Assembly (NCBI RefSeq): GCF_002849615.1 | Contig: NZ_PDNV01000005.1 | Span: 248,001 to 312,000, forward strand | DNA length: 64,000 nt | Origin: Pollutimonas nitritireducens | GTDB taxonomy: Bacteria; Pseudomonadota; Gammaproteobacteria; Burkholderiales; Burkholderiaceae_B | Reading direction: 5' to 3' | Shown here: positions 44,460 to 52,577 of the stretch, piece by piece | Numbering within the stretch: position 1 is the stretch's first letter | How the letters are laid out: every line of letters starts with the position of its first letter | Notes under the pieces: generated by a model | What the model saw: only the letters and a program-made list of their open reading frames with translations | Database searches by the model: none | Told to the model about the DNA's origin: nothing | Position numbers and translations under genes: made by a program

Positions 44460-44741
44460 CCTCCCGGGACCTGGCCGGGCTGGCGCGACATTCTATTCAT
44501 TATTGGCCTGGGGCTATGCAATGGCGCGGCCCAGTTGCTGTTGATTGCGGCCTTTCAGCGCGTCAATGCGTCCACACTCGCGCCGTTCAATTATTTCCAG
44601 TTGCTGATGGCGCTCGCCTTCAGCACTTTGTGGTTCAAGCAGGCACCCGATCTCCTGGCACAGGCCGGCATCGTGCTTATCGTGCTTGCCGGAATCTTCC
44701 TGGCGACGCGTCGTGATCCCGCTCGGTCAACCCCTCAATAG
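44460..44741 (+). pseudogene. C-terminal remnant of an EamA/DMT transporter
   Basis: The frame reads TWPGWRDILFIIGLGL, then AAQLLLIAAFQRVNASTLAPF, then LAGIFLATRRDP, the last three helices of an EamA-type drug/metabolite exporter. There is no proper start and the first ~190 residues are absent. The frame is open upstream to 44358 but that part does not look like the family. It overlaps the 3' end of ghrA by seven bases. Confidence 0.72.
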
Positions 44742-45664
44742 CCGCGATCGCGCAACACCACGCCGCTCAAGGTCTCGCCAGCCATGTACTGCCTGATTTT
44801 TCCGGCGACCTGCTCGATGGTCTCCTCCCGCAGGCTGGCGGCCGCGGTATGGGGAGTAATGGTAATACGTCGGTCACGCCAGAACGGATGTCCCTTTGGC
44901 AAAGGCTCCTGACGGAATACATCCAGGGTCGCACCGCGCAGGTGGCCGGAGTCCAGCAGCGACAGCAAGTCTTCCTCGACCAGGTGCTCACCCCTCCCAA
45001 GATTGATGACATAGGCGCCGCCAGGCAGTTGCGCTAGCGTGTTGCGGCACAATATCCCCGTTGTGTCCGCGGTGAGCGGCAATAGGTTGATCAAAACCCG
45101 AGTACGGGCAAGGAACACAGGCAGTCCACCTTCTCCGGAATAGCTTTCGATTCCAGGTATCTGTTTGGCACTACGGGACCATCCTGCAACGGGATAATCG
45201 AGTCCGGCCAGTGTCTGCGCGACTCGGGCACCCATCACGCCCATACCCATCACTCCCACCGTCCACTCTTTCCTTTTAATATTGCCCAGGGGCCGCCAGA
45301 GTTGCTGTTGCTGTTGCATTTCGTACTCGTCGAACTGGCGTGAGGCCCGCACGAGTGCATACACGGCATATTCGGCCATCTGCGCTGACATTCCCGCATC
45401 TTCCAGGCGTATTACGGCCACGTCTTCCGCCAAACCGGGAAGCTTGACCACCGCGTCCACCCCCGCACCAAGGTTGAACACCGCCTTCAATCCGGATTCG
45501 CGCAAAAAGAGGTCTTGAGGAGGGTTCCATACGATGGCCAGCTGCGCGTCTATCGAGGGACCGCCATCCAGCCACGGATGAATTTCCGCAGCTGGAATCA
45601 ATGCCTGCAACGGCTTCATCCAGCTATCAGGATCGGCATGGGCAGAGGCAAAAATAATTTTCAC
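44735..45664 (-). CDS. ghrA: Glyoxylate/hydroxypyruvate reductase A
   Basis: A 309-residue D-2-hydroxyacid dehydrogenase. The NAD(P)-binding motif is GVMGMGVMGARVAQTL (about 138-153). Catalytic residues fit: an arginine near INLLP, a glutamate in DVFRQEPLP, and the histidine in TPHTAA. Similarity is to GhrA, which reduces glyoxylate and hydroxypyruvate with NADPH. It is divergent from the aminotransferase gene across a 78-base gap with two overlapping 10-bp palindromes. Confidence 0.9.
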   Translation of the reverse strand: MKIIFASAHADPDSWMKPLQALIPAAEIHPWLDGGPSIDAQLAIVWNPPQDLFLRESGLKAVFNLGAGVDAVVKLPGLAEDVAVIRLEDAGMSAQMAEYAVYALVRASRQFDEYEMQQQQQLWRPLGNIKRKEWTVGVMGMGVMGARVAQTLAGLDYPVAGWSRSAKQIPGIESYSGEGGLPVFLARTRVLINLLPLTADTTGILCRNTLAQLPGGAYVINLGRGEHLVEEDLLSLLDSGHLRGATLDVFRQEPLPKGHPFWRDRRITITPHTAAASLREETIEQVAGKIRQYMAGETLSGVVLRDRGY

Positions 45665-45698
45665 GCAAGTGGCTCACTATAAGAAATGTACGATAAGT

Positions 45699-45715
45699 TC
45701 ATATATGATATATCA
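45699..45715. promoter_or_regulatory. Two overlapping palindromes in the ghrA/aminotransferase gap
   Basis: TCATATATGA (45699-45708) and TGATATATCA (45706-45715) are both perfect 10-bp palindromes sharing three bases. They lie in the 78-base divergent gap and 28 bases before the aminotransferase start. GntR-type regulators often bind short AT-rich palindromes, and a GntR gene lies just downstream of the aminotransferase. That link is inferred. Confidence 0.45.
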
Positions 45716-45742
45716 ACATTATTTAACTTGTCAGGAGCCGAT

Positions 45743-47110
45743 ATGTCCTCGTTTTCGCCCGCACAAAGCCGCGATATCAAACACCAGATGCACCCTTATA
45801 CCAATGATGTTGCCCATAAAACCATCGGGCCACGTATCATCGAACGCGGCGAAGGCATTTATGTTTACGACGATCAGGGCAACAAATTTCTGGAAGCGAT
45901 GGCTGGCTTGTGGAGCGTGGCAGTGGGATTCGGCGAACCACGGCTGGTGGAGGCGGCCACCCGACAATTGCAGAAGCTGCCCTATTACCATACCTTCACC
46001 CATAAGTCCCACTCACCCTCAATCGAGCTGGCCGAAAAACTTGTGGACTACACGCAAGGCCGCATGTCGCGGGTGTTCTTCACCAACTCTGGTTCTGAAG
46101 CCAATGACACGGTAGTCAAGATGGTCTGGTATTACAACAATGCACTGGGGCGTACGCAAAAAAAGAAAATCATCTCTCGCAAGCGCGGTTATCACGGCGT
46201 AACAGTGGCGTCAGCCAGCATGACGGGTCTGGTCGGCAACCATCGCGATTTCGACCTTCCCTTGCCGCAAATGAAGCACACCAGTTGCCCGCACTTCTAC
46301 CGTGAAGGCCAGCCCGGCGAATCAGAAGTTGACTTCGCGAGCCGCATGGAGGCCGAATTGGAAGCGATGATTATTCAGGAAGGACCGGAAACGGTGGCGG
46401 CATTCATCGGCGAGCCGGTAATGGGCGCTGGCGGCGTCATTGTGCCTCCAGACACTTACTGGGGAAAAATTCAGGCGGTGTGCCGCAAGTACGACCTTCT
46501 GATCATCGCCGATGAAGTCATCACCGGCTTCGGGCGATTGGGCAAGCGTTTCGGTTCCGATGTCTATGGAATCGAACCGGACATCATGGTGCTGTCAAAG
46601 CAAATCACATCATCATATCAACCGCTGGCGGCGGTTATGCTCAATGACGATGTTGCGTCGGTCATTTCGGAACACAGCGGCAGGTTGGGCAGCTTCGGGC
46701 ACGGCTACACGGCAAGCGGCCACCCGGTCGCCACCGCTGTAGCGATCGAGAACCTGAACATCATCCAGGAGCGCAAGCTCGTCGAAAACGCTGCAACCAC
46801 CGGTGCCATCATGCAGGCCGCCTTGCGGGAACTGGCTGGCCATCCGCTGGTTGGTGAAGTACGGGGATTAGGCCTGATCGCGGCCGTGGAACTCGTGGCC
46901 GACAAAGAAAGTCGGCGTCCATTCGACCCGCTGGGCAAAGCCGGTGCGGCCGTTTACGGGCGTGCGCACGAGAACGGTCTGATTGTGCGGGCTATTCAAG
47001 ACACTATTGCGTTCTGTCCCCCACTGATTATCACTCCTGAACAAGTCTCCGACATGGTGGCCCGGTTCGCCAAGACGCTCGATGAAGTCCAAAAGTCTCT
47101 CCAGGTCTGA
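45743..47110 (+). CDS. Class-III pyridoxal-phosphate aminotransferase
   Basis: A 455-residue PLP-dependent ω-aminotransferase. Landmarks are FLEAMAGLWSVAVGFG near residues 50-65, FTNSGSEAND, the RKRGYHGVT histidine, DEVITGFGRLGK with the cofactor-binding aspartate, and the lysine in LSKQITSSYQ. It moves an amino group between an amine or β/ω-amino acid and a keto acid such as pyruvate. AGGAG lies seven bases before the ATG at 45743. A GntR regulator gene overlaps its end. The substrate is not certain. Confidence 0.9.
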   Translation: MSSFSPAQSRDIKHQMHPYTNDVAHKTIGPRIIERGEGIYVYDDQGNKFLEAMAGLWSVAVGFGEPRLVEAATRQLQKLPYYHTFTHKSHSPSIELAEKLVDYTQGRMSRVFFTNSGSEANDTVVKMVWYYNNALGRTQKKKIISRKRGYHGVTVASASMTGLVGNHRDFDLPLPQMKHTSCPHFYREGQPGESEVDFASRMEAELEAMIIQEGPETVAAFIGEPVMGAGGVIVPPDTYWGKIQAVCRKYDLLIIADEVITGFGRLGKRFGSDVYGIEPDIMVLSKQITSSYQPLAAVMLNDDVASVISEHSGRLGSFGHGYTASGHPVATAVAIENLNIIQERKLVENAATTGAIMQAALRELAGHPLVGEVRGLGLIAAVELVADKESRRPFDPLGKAGAAVYGRAHENGLIVRAIQDTIAFCPPLIITPEQVSDMVARFAKTLDEVQKSLQV

Positions 47111-47795
47111 CTGCGTGCCTTCCGCGAACCGCCAGAATCCGTTTCAAAATCTGGCGTCACCTACGCTGCTTCAAGAGCAGGTATATCGCCAGATCACGGA
47201 AAAGCTGATAACGGGTGAATTGCGCCCTGGCGACCAACTGATCCTGCGCCAGCTATCGTCTGCCATGGGCACAAGTCCCATGCCCGTACGCGACGCGCTT
47301 CAGCGACTTGCCGCACAGGGCGTACTGGTGGGGAGACGAACACTATGTGTGCCGACGCTCTCACCCCAGGAACTCGCCGACATCCGCGACATCCGCCTTA
47401 CCCTCGAGGGACTGGTGGTGGTTCGGGCGGTCAAACTGGCAAATAGCGAAGGCCTTGCCGTGCTGTCCAGTCATTACCAACAGATGGAGGTGGCCGCAGA
47501 AAACAATGATTTGCGCCACTTCTTGAAGGCCAATGCGCATTTCCATCTGCAAATTGTGCATATGGCGCACTCTCCGGTTCTGACCGGGATCATCGAACCG
47601 CTATGGCTACGGCTGGGTCCTGCCATTAAACTCAGTGATCAGGAGCAACGCCAGTTGCCCCTGACTTTACCGGTCCACCGCAAAATACTGGACGCCTTCA
47701 ACGCACGGGATGTGGATGCCGCCCAAGAAGCACTGCGCGAAGATATCCTGGATAGCTTTGGGGCCTTGCCAGAAATCGGCTCGTCGTTAGAATAG
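47082..47795 (+). CDS. GntR-family regulator (FCD subfamily)
   Basis: A 237-residue regulator. The N-terminal winged helix (about 30-95) has QVYRQITEKLITGELRPGDQL and GTSPMPVRDALQRLAAQGVL, the GntR signature. The C-terminal helical FCD ligand domain (about 100-230) contains NAHFHLQIVHMAH, whose histidines usually bind a metal and carboxylate. An ATG at 47082 overlaps the aminotransferase end by 29 bases; a GTG at 47115 is a possible alternative. It probably regulates the aminotransferase and ghrA. Confidence 0.88.
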   Translation: MKSKSLSRSDCVPSANRQNPFQNLASPTLLQEQVYRQITEKLITGELRPGDQLILRQLSSAMGTSPMPVRDALQRLAAQGVLVGRRTLCVPTLSPQELADIRDIRLTLEGLVVVRAVKLANSEGLAVLSSHYQQMEVAAENNDLRHFLKANAHFHLQIVHMAHSPVLTGIIEPLWLRLGPAIKLSDQEQRQLPLTLPVHRKILDAFNARDVDAAQEALREDILDSFGALPEIGSSLE

Positions 47796-47857
47796 GCATA
47801 TTGGTTGCTATGGCAACGGGCTGCACGCTGGCTTTGTGAAGCTTCTCGGGAATCTTG

Positions 47858-48799
47858 ATGAAATACGTTGACTACTACAAAGTGCTGGGCGTCGAACGCG
47901 ACGCCACACTCGCCGATATAAAAAAAGCTTATCGCAAGCTGGCTCACAAGTATCATCCCGATATGTCGAAAGGAACGGCTAGCGAGGAAAAGTTCAAGGA
48001 AATTTCGGTCGCCTATTCCACTCTCAAGGACCCCGAAAAGCGCGCTGCCTACGATGAATTGGGACGGCATCGTCCGGGTGAGGATTTTGTCCCCCCGCAT
48101 CAATGGCAGGAACACTTCCAAGACGGCACCAGCAACTTCGCCGACGTAGACCTTGCCGACATATTGGCGGCCTTTGCCGCTGCCCAACATCCAGAGCGCC
48201 GCGGACGGTCCCAGTCCGCCACGCGTGGGCCAGACTATGAAGTCCCAGTCTCTGTGACCCTGGAACAGATCTACAGCGGTGCCGAAACGGAGATCAGTGT
48301 GTCGGTACCCGAATATGATGCCCGCGGATTGCTGCACCAAGTTCCCAAAACGTTTCGTGTCCGCATCCCCAAGGGGGCTACCGACGGTCAACGCCTGCGC
48401 TTGCCCGAAAAGGGTGGCAGTGGCTTGCGCGGCGGCAAGGCCGGCGACCTGTATATTGTTATGAAAATACAACCTCACAAGCTCTACCGGGTCAGCGGCG
48501 ACGACCTGTATATCGATTTGCCGCTGGCGCCTTGGGAAGCGGCATTGGGCGCAAGCGTGCAAGTCCCGACCCTGGGTGGACCCGTGGAAATGACCATCCC
48601 GCCCGGGACCACGTCTGGTCGCAAGCTGCGGCTGGGCAAGCGCGGCTTGCCCTCCGCCTCCGGCGCTCATGGCGATCAATATGTCGTGGTCCGCATCGAG
48701 GTGCCCAAAACCCTTACAACCCGGGAACGCGAGCTTTTTACAGAGCTTGCCGGCGCCTCGGCCTTCAAGCCATGGGCGCAGTTGCATGCAAGAGGCTAA
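47858..48799 (+). CDS. cbpA: DnaJ-type co-chaperone CbpA
   Basis: A 313-residue J-protein. The J-domain (about 3-68) has YYKVLGVERDATLADIKKAYRKLA and the catalytic HPD as YHPDMS. A short linker and two β-barrel substrate-binding domains (about 125-300) follow, and there is no zinc-finger, as in CbpA. It stimulates DnaK and binds DNA in stationary phase. The ATG at 47858 is used; a TTG codon just before it is in frame. cbpM follows two bases downstream. Confidence 0.94.
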   Translation: MKYVDYYKVLGVERDATLADIKKAYRKLAHKYHPDMSKGTASEEKFKEISVAYSTLKDPEKRAAYDELGRHRPGEDFVPPHQWQEHFQDGTSNFADVDLADILAAFAAAQHPERRGRSQSATRGPDYEVPVSVTLEQIYSGAETEISVSVPEYDARGLLHQVPKTFRVRIPKGATDGQRLRLPEKGGSGLRGGKAGDLYIVMKIQPHKLYRVSGDDLYIDLPLAPWEAALGASVQVPTLGGPVEMTIPPGTTSGRKLRLGKRGLPSASGAHGDQYVVVRIEVPKTLTTRERELFTELAGASAFKPWAQLHARG

Positions 48800-48801
48800 C
48801 C

Positions 48802-49125
48802 ATGACCGTTCATATCACCGAGAGCGTCTGGCTTAACGCATCCGACATTTGCTCATTCGAACATCTTGTGCAAGTATCGGGCTTGAGCAATGAAGCACTG
48901 CTGGGCCTGATCGACGCGGGCATACTCGAGCCTGCAAACAATGATCCAGCCAATTATTTTTTTCCCGTCGATTGCATTGTAGTGGCCCGCAAGGCGCGAC
49001 GTTTGCGCGACGATTTCGAACTCGACCCAGAGGGCCTCGCCGTCGCACTCAACTTGTTGCGACGTATTGAAAAACTTGAAAACCAACTGCGCGCGGTACA
49101 GGCCCGCCTGACCCAGGACGGCTAG
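48802..49125 (+). CDS. cbpM: Chaperone modulator CbpM (MerR-like)
   Basis: A 107-residue protein: an N-terminal MerR-like helical part with HLVQVSGLSNEALLGLIDAGILEP and a C-terminal helix LALNLLRRIEKLENQLRAV in outline. CbpM binds the J-domain of CbpA and blocks its activity. The ATG is two bases after the cbpA stop, so translation is probably coupled. The pair in this order is the standard arrangement. Confidence 0.9.
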   Translation: MTVHITESVWLNASDICSFEHLVQVSGLSNEALLGLIDAGILEPANNDPANYFFPVDCIVVARKARRLRDDFELDPEGLAVALNLLRRIEKLENQLRAVQARLTQDG

Positions 49126-49192
49126 CCGGCGCTTCACTTATACACTGTCTGTTTTGCTACGGACTCGTCATTCCACCCACCAGGAGCACGCC

Positions 49193-49741
49193 ATGAGTCA
49201 ATACCAAATTGCAGTTATCGTAGGCAGCCTTCGTCAAGGTTCCTTCAATCGCAAGCTTGCGGACGGATTGGCCAAGCTGGCCCCACAGGATTTCTCCTTC
49301 AAACAACTCGAGATCGGCGATCTGCCCCTTTATAACCAGGATGACGACGGCAGCCAGGCCCAGTCCGTCCAGCGCCTGAAGAGTGAAATCGCCGCTTCCC
49401 AAGGCCTATTGTTTGTCACCCCGGAGTACAACCGGTCTATACCTGGTGTGCTGAAAAACGCCATAGATAACGCGTCGCGTCCCTACGGTGAGAACGCATG
49501 GGCGGGTAAGCCGGCCGGGGTCATCGGTGCATCGGTAGGTGCCATTGGCACAGCCATGGCGCAACAGCATCTGCGGAATATACTTGCCTATCTCGATGTC
49601 CCAACCCTTGGCCAGCCGGAAGCCTTCATTCATGCGAAAGAAGGCTTGTTTGACGATAATGGCGCTATCGGCGCCGCCAGCAAAGAGTTCCTGCAGACGT
49701 GGATGGACCAATATGTGGCCTGGGTCAGAAAACACGCTTGA
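49193..49741 (+). CDS. NADPH-dependent FMN reductase (quinone/chromate reductase-like)
   Basis: A 182-residue flavodoxin-fold protein with GSLRQGSFNRKLA (FMN phosphate loop, residues ~11-23) and the TPEYNRSIPGVLKNAIDNASRP signature of the ArsH/ChrR/NQO-like NADPH:FMN reductases. It reduces flavin or quinones at the cost of NADPH. GGAG lies six bases before the ATG at 49193; the longer frame is not family-like. Confidence 0.9.
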   Translation: MSQYQIAVIVGSLRQGSFNRKLADGLAKLAPQDFSFKQLEIGDLPLYNQDDDGSQAQSVQRLKSEIAASQGLLFVTPEYNRSIPGVLKNAIDNASRPYGENAWAGKPAGVIGASVGAIGTAMAQQHLRNILAYLDVPTLGQPEAFIHAKEGLFDDNGAIGAASKEFLQTWMDQYVAWVRKHA

Positions 49742-49769
49742 TCGATACTGCGGCGACTGGACGTATTGT

Positions 49770-50066
49770 TCAGATTTGTTCAAACCGGTCGAAATAGCGT
49801 TCGGTGATTTCTTCCTGGCTGGTCACTTCTTGAACTCGTGCCGCAGGCGGGCCCATGTGTAACCAAGACAACATACGATCCACTTGGTCATGAGGCCCTT
49901 GAAGCACAGCGTCGACTGAGCCGTCATCGGCATTTCGCACCCAACCTGTTATACCCAGCATATGGGCATGACGGACAGTTGCGATGCGAAATCCGACCCC
50001 TTGGACGCGGCCAGTGATACGAACCGACAGCGTTTCGACATGACTGTCGCGATGAAGCTTTTTCAT
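49770..50066 (-). CDS. acyP: Acylphosphatase
   Basis: A 98-residue acylphosphatase. The active-site loop is GRVQGVGFRIATV (catalytic arginine in GFR) and the catalytic asparagine is in GWVRNADDGSVDAV. It hydrolyses acyl-phosphates such as acetyl-phosphate or carbamoyl-phosphate. Given the phosphoketolase 8 kb away, acetyl-phosphate is a plausible substrate, though the family is not specific. It is convergent with the FMN reductase gene. Confidence 0.93.
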   Translation of the reverse strand: MKKLHRDSHVETLSVRITGRVQGVGFRIATVRHAHMLGITGWVRNADDGSVDAVLQGPHDQVDRMLSWLHMGPPAARVQEVTSQEEITERYFDRFEQI

Positions 50067-50097
50067 AGTATTCCGAGCAAGTCATTGACAAGCCGTA

Positions 50098-51951
50098 TTA
50101 TGTCGCCGACACGTTGCCGCTATCGATGTCAAGCGCCGTTACGTGTTCAGCGGATTCCTGATGTGCACGTTTAGCGGCAGGCGCGCGCGCACGGTGCAGA
50201 TTCAGCGCAGTATTGATGATGCCCACATGGCTGAATGCCTGCGGGAAATTACCCAGCATGCGGCGTTGATGCGGATCATATTGTTCCGCCAACAAGCCAA
50301 CATCGTTACATAGACCGGCAAGATGATCGAACAGCGCGCGCGCATCATGATCGCGCCCCAGCAGTACATAAACGTCGGCAAGCCAGAAAGAACAAACCAG
50401 AAAAGCGCCTTCGCCTGGGGGCAGACCGTCTACGCCAGCGTCGCTATCATAGCGTAGCAATAAACCGTCCTTCATCAGTCGTTTCTCGATGGCGGCGACG
50501 GTGCCCAGGAAGCGCGGATCATCAGCCGGCAAGAATCCCGTCAGAGCTATATGCAGAAGACTGGCATCCAGGCTGGTGGCGCCATAATGCTGAACGAAGC
50601 TGCCCAGCACGGGATCGTAGGCTTTGCTGCAGACCTCGGCGTGGATTTCGTCGGCAATACGCCGGCAATTATCGGCAAATTCCCTCCCGTTCTTCATGGC
50701 GCCCGCAACCGTTGAAATACGGTCGAAGGCCACCCAGGCCATCACTTTGGAATGTGTGAAGTGTTGCCGCTGAGCTCGTATTTCCCAAATGCCTTCATCA
50801 GGATTGCGCCACGCCTGCTCCAGAAACGGCACGATAACCTCTGCAATGGCTTCGATGCGGGGATGTGGAGGCAAATGCCCTTCTATGGCCTGGGCCATGG
50901 CATCCGCGACTTCACCGAACACATCGAGCTGTGTCTGGGTGGCGGCGGCGTTGCCGATGCGTACAGGTTGGGAATTCTCGTAGCCGCTTAACCAGGGCAG
51001 TTCGAATTCCGGGAGGTGCCGCTCGCCTGCGAGTCCGTACATGATCTGCATTTGATCCGGGTTACCGGCGACAGACCGGCTCAGCCAGTCGCGCCACGCG
51101 CGGGCCTCATCGAAATAGCCCAGGCTCATGAAGGCAAGCAGCGTCATCGTTGCATCACGCAACCAGCAGTACCGGTAGTCCCAGTTGCGCTGGCCACCAA
51201 GCTTTTCAGGTAGAGATGTGGTGGCAGCGGCGACAATGCCACCCGTTGGCAAGTAAGTGAGGGCCTTGAGCGTCAGCAATGACCGTTTTACCAGAGCTGA
51301 ATAAGGTCCCACGTCTGGGCACCGACTGGAAAATTCCTGCCAGAAATATTCAGTCTGGGCCAGCGCGGCCTTGACGTCGAAAGGATCGGACAGCCGTTCG
51401 TGCGACGGTTGATGTACCAAGGTAAATACCTCCCGTTCGCCTTCGGTGACCGTGAAATGCCCGATGGTTTCGGGTCCATGGCCTTCCAGCGGGACGTCGC
51501 AGCGCAGAACCAGCAAGTCAGGGCCGGCAACCGCGGTATGTGTTTGCGCATCAGGACTTTCCACCCATGGCACTGTGCGTCCGTAGTTGAAGCGAATGAG
51601 CAGATCCACGTCGAAATGAACCGTGCCTTTTACACCCACCACGATACGTACAATACCCTGCAAAGCCAGACTCGATGGCATGAAATCAATAAGCTTGGCT
51701 ACGCCCCCATCGGTGGTAAAAGTGGTTTCAAGTATCATCGTGCCATCGCGGTAGGCACGTTCCGTGCGCCTTACCGGATTAGACGGCGCTATTTTCCAGC
51801 GACCATTATCGCGAGTGCCCAGCAGAGCAGCAAAACACGCCGCAGAGTCAAACCTTGGAAAACAGAGCCAGTCGATTGAACCCTCGTTGGATACCAGCGC
51901 TGCTGTTCGGCAATCGCCCAACAAGGCATAATCTTCGATCCTGACAGTCAT
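50098..51951 (-). CDS. Glycoside hydrolase family 15 (glucoamylase/trehalase-like)
   Basis: A 617-residue GH15 enzyme. The N-terminal β-domain starts IEDYALLGDCRTAALVS, and the (α/α)6 barrel has RNWDYRYCWLRDA near residue 265. The acid region is GIWEIRAQRQHFTHSKVMAW, and a second region reads GAFLVCSFWLAD with the base. It removes glucose from starch-like glucans or trehalose. It starts 197 bases from the uspA-type gene on the other strand, with an FNR-type box between. With glgX elsewhere in the window it fits storage-carbohydrate use. Confidence 0.9.
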   Translation of the reverse strand: MTVRIEDYALLGDCRTAALVSNEGSIDWLCFPRFDSAACFAALLGTRDNGRWKIAPSNPVRRTERAYRDGTMILETTFTTDGGVAKLIDFMPSSLALQGIVRIVVGVKGTVHFDVDLLIRFNYGRTVPWVESPDAQTHTAVAGPDLLVLRCDVPLEGHGPETIGHFTVTEGEREVFTLVHQPSHERLSDPFDVKAALAQTEYFWQEFSSRCPDVGPYSALVKRSLLTLKALTYLPTGGIVAAATTSLPEKLGGQRNWDYRYCWLRDATMTLLAFMSLGYFDEARAWRDWLSRSVAGNPDQMQIMYGLAGERHLPEFELPWLSGYENSQPVRIGNAAATQTQLDVFGEVADAMAQAIEGHLPPHPRIEAIAEVIVPFLEQAWRNPDEGIWEIRAQRQHFTHSKVMAWVAFDRISTVAGAMKNGREFADNCRRIADEIHAEVCSKAYDPVLGSFVQHYGATSLDASLLHIALTGFLPADDPRFLGTVAAIEKRLMKDGLLLRYDSDAGVDGLPPGEGAFLVCSFWLADVYVLLGRDHDARALFDHLAGLCNDVGLLAEQYDPHQRRMLGNFPQAFSHVGIINTALNLHRARAPAAKRAHQESAEHVTALDIDSGNVSAT

Positions 51952-52037
51952 AAAGTTCCAAAAAATAATGCATATTCATTTCAAGCAAGACTTCCCATCA
52001 CCCTAACCGTAGCAAGGGCGAGAAAATCATGCCATTA

Positions 52038-52051
52038 TTGATTTAAATCAC
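52038..52051. promoter_or_regulatory. FNR/Anr-type box upstream of the universal stress gene
   Basis: TTGAT-TTAA-ATCAC matches nine of ten consensus bases of TTGAY-N4-ATCAA. It is 97 bases upstream of the usp start, and AT-rich -10 candidates (TTTAAT at 52071-52076, TATAAA at 52076-52081) lie 29-34 bases further on. It is the divergent promoter region shared with the GH15 gene. Confidence 0.62.
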
Positions 52052-52147
52052 GACGACGTTTACTCTATCTTTTAATATAAAACAGCTGCTCCTGTATTGC
52101 TACCCAAGCCAACAGGTGTAATTTGCGCAAATCTCCACGAGGTATCC

Positions 52148-52573
52148 ATGAGAACCATACTTGTTCCAGTCGACGGCTCCGAATCTTCCAATCGTGCTGT
52201 AAAGGCCGCAATCAAGGCTGCCGGCGAATTTGGCGGGGCCACGCTGCACATCGTGACCGTGCACCCTCCTATCGTCTCGGGCAACGTCAAGCGCTTCTTT
52301 TCCATTGAAGCCCTCAATGATTATTACCAGGACGAAGGCCGCAACGCCCTGCTTTCCGCCAAGGCACTGCTGGATGAAGCTGGCGTGACCTATACCGACG
52401 AGATCGCGGTAGGGCCAGTGGCCCAGACCATTGCCGATGTCGCCAAGAAAAAAGGATGTGACCTGATCATCATGGGTACGCGCGGCCTGGGCGCAGTCAC
52501 CGGTTTTGTACTTGGCTCGGTAGCCACCAAGGTGCTCAGCCTTGTGGATATTCCGGTGGCTCTTATCAAGTAA
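52148..52573 (+). CDS. Universal stress protein, second UspA-family gene
   Basis: A 141-residue UspA-fold protein starting MRTILVPVDGSESS, with the ATP-binding block MGTRGLGAVTGFVLGSVATKVL at the end. The pair 52148/19236 are not near-identical, so they look like separate members of the family. The ATG at 52148 is used; longer frames add no conserved residues. It is convergent with zwf, five bases apart. A candidate FNR box lies upstream. Confidence 0.91.
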   Translation: MRTILVPVDGSESSNRAVKAAIKAAGEFGGATLHIVTVHPPIVSGNVKRFFSIEALNDYYQDEGRNALLSAKALLDEAGVTYTDEIAVGPVAQTIADVAKKKGCDLIIMGTRGLGAVTGFVLGSVATKVLSLVDIPVALIK

Positions 52574-52577
52574 ACAA

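Noticed and set aside
47639-48787. 382-codon open frame opposite cbpA
   Set aside because: It lies wholly opposite cbpA and has no domain; a high-GC shadow of the real gene.
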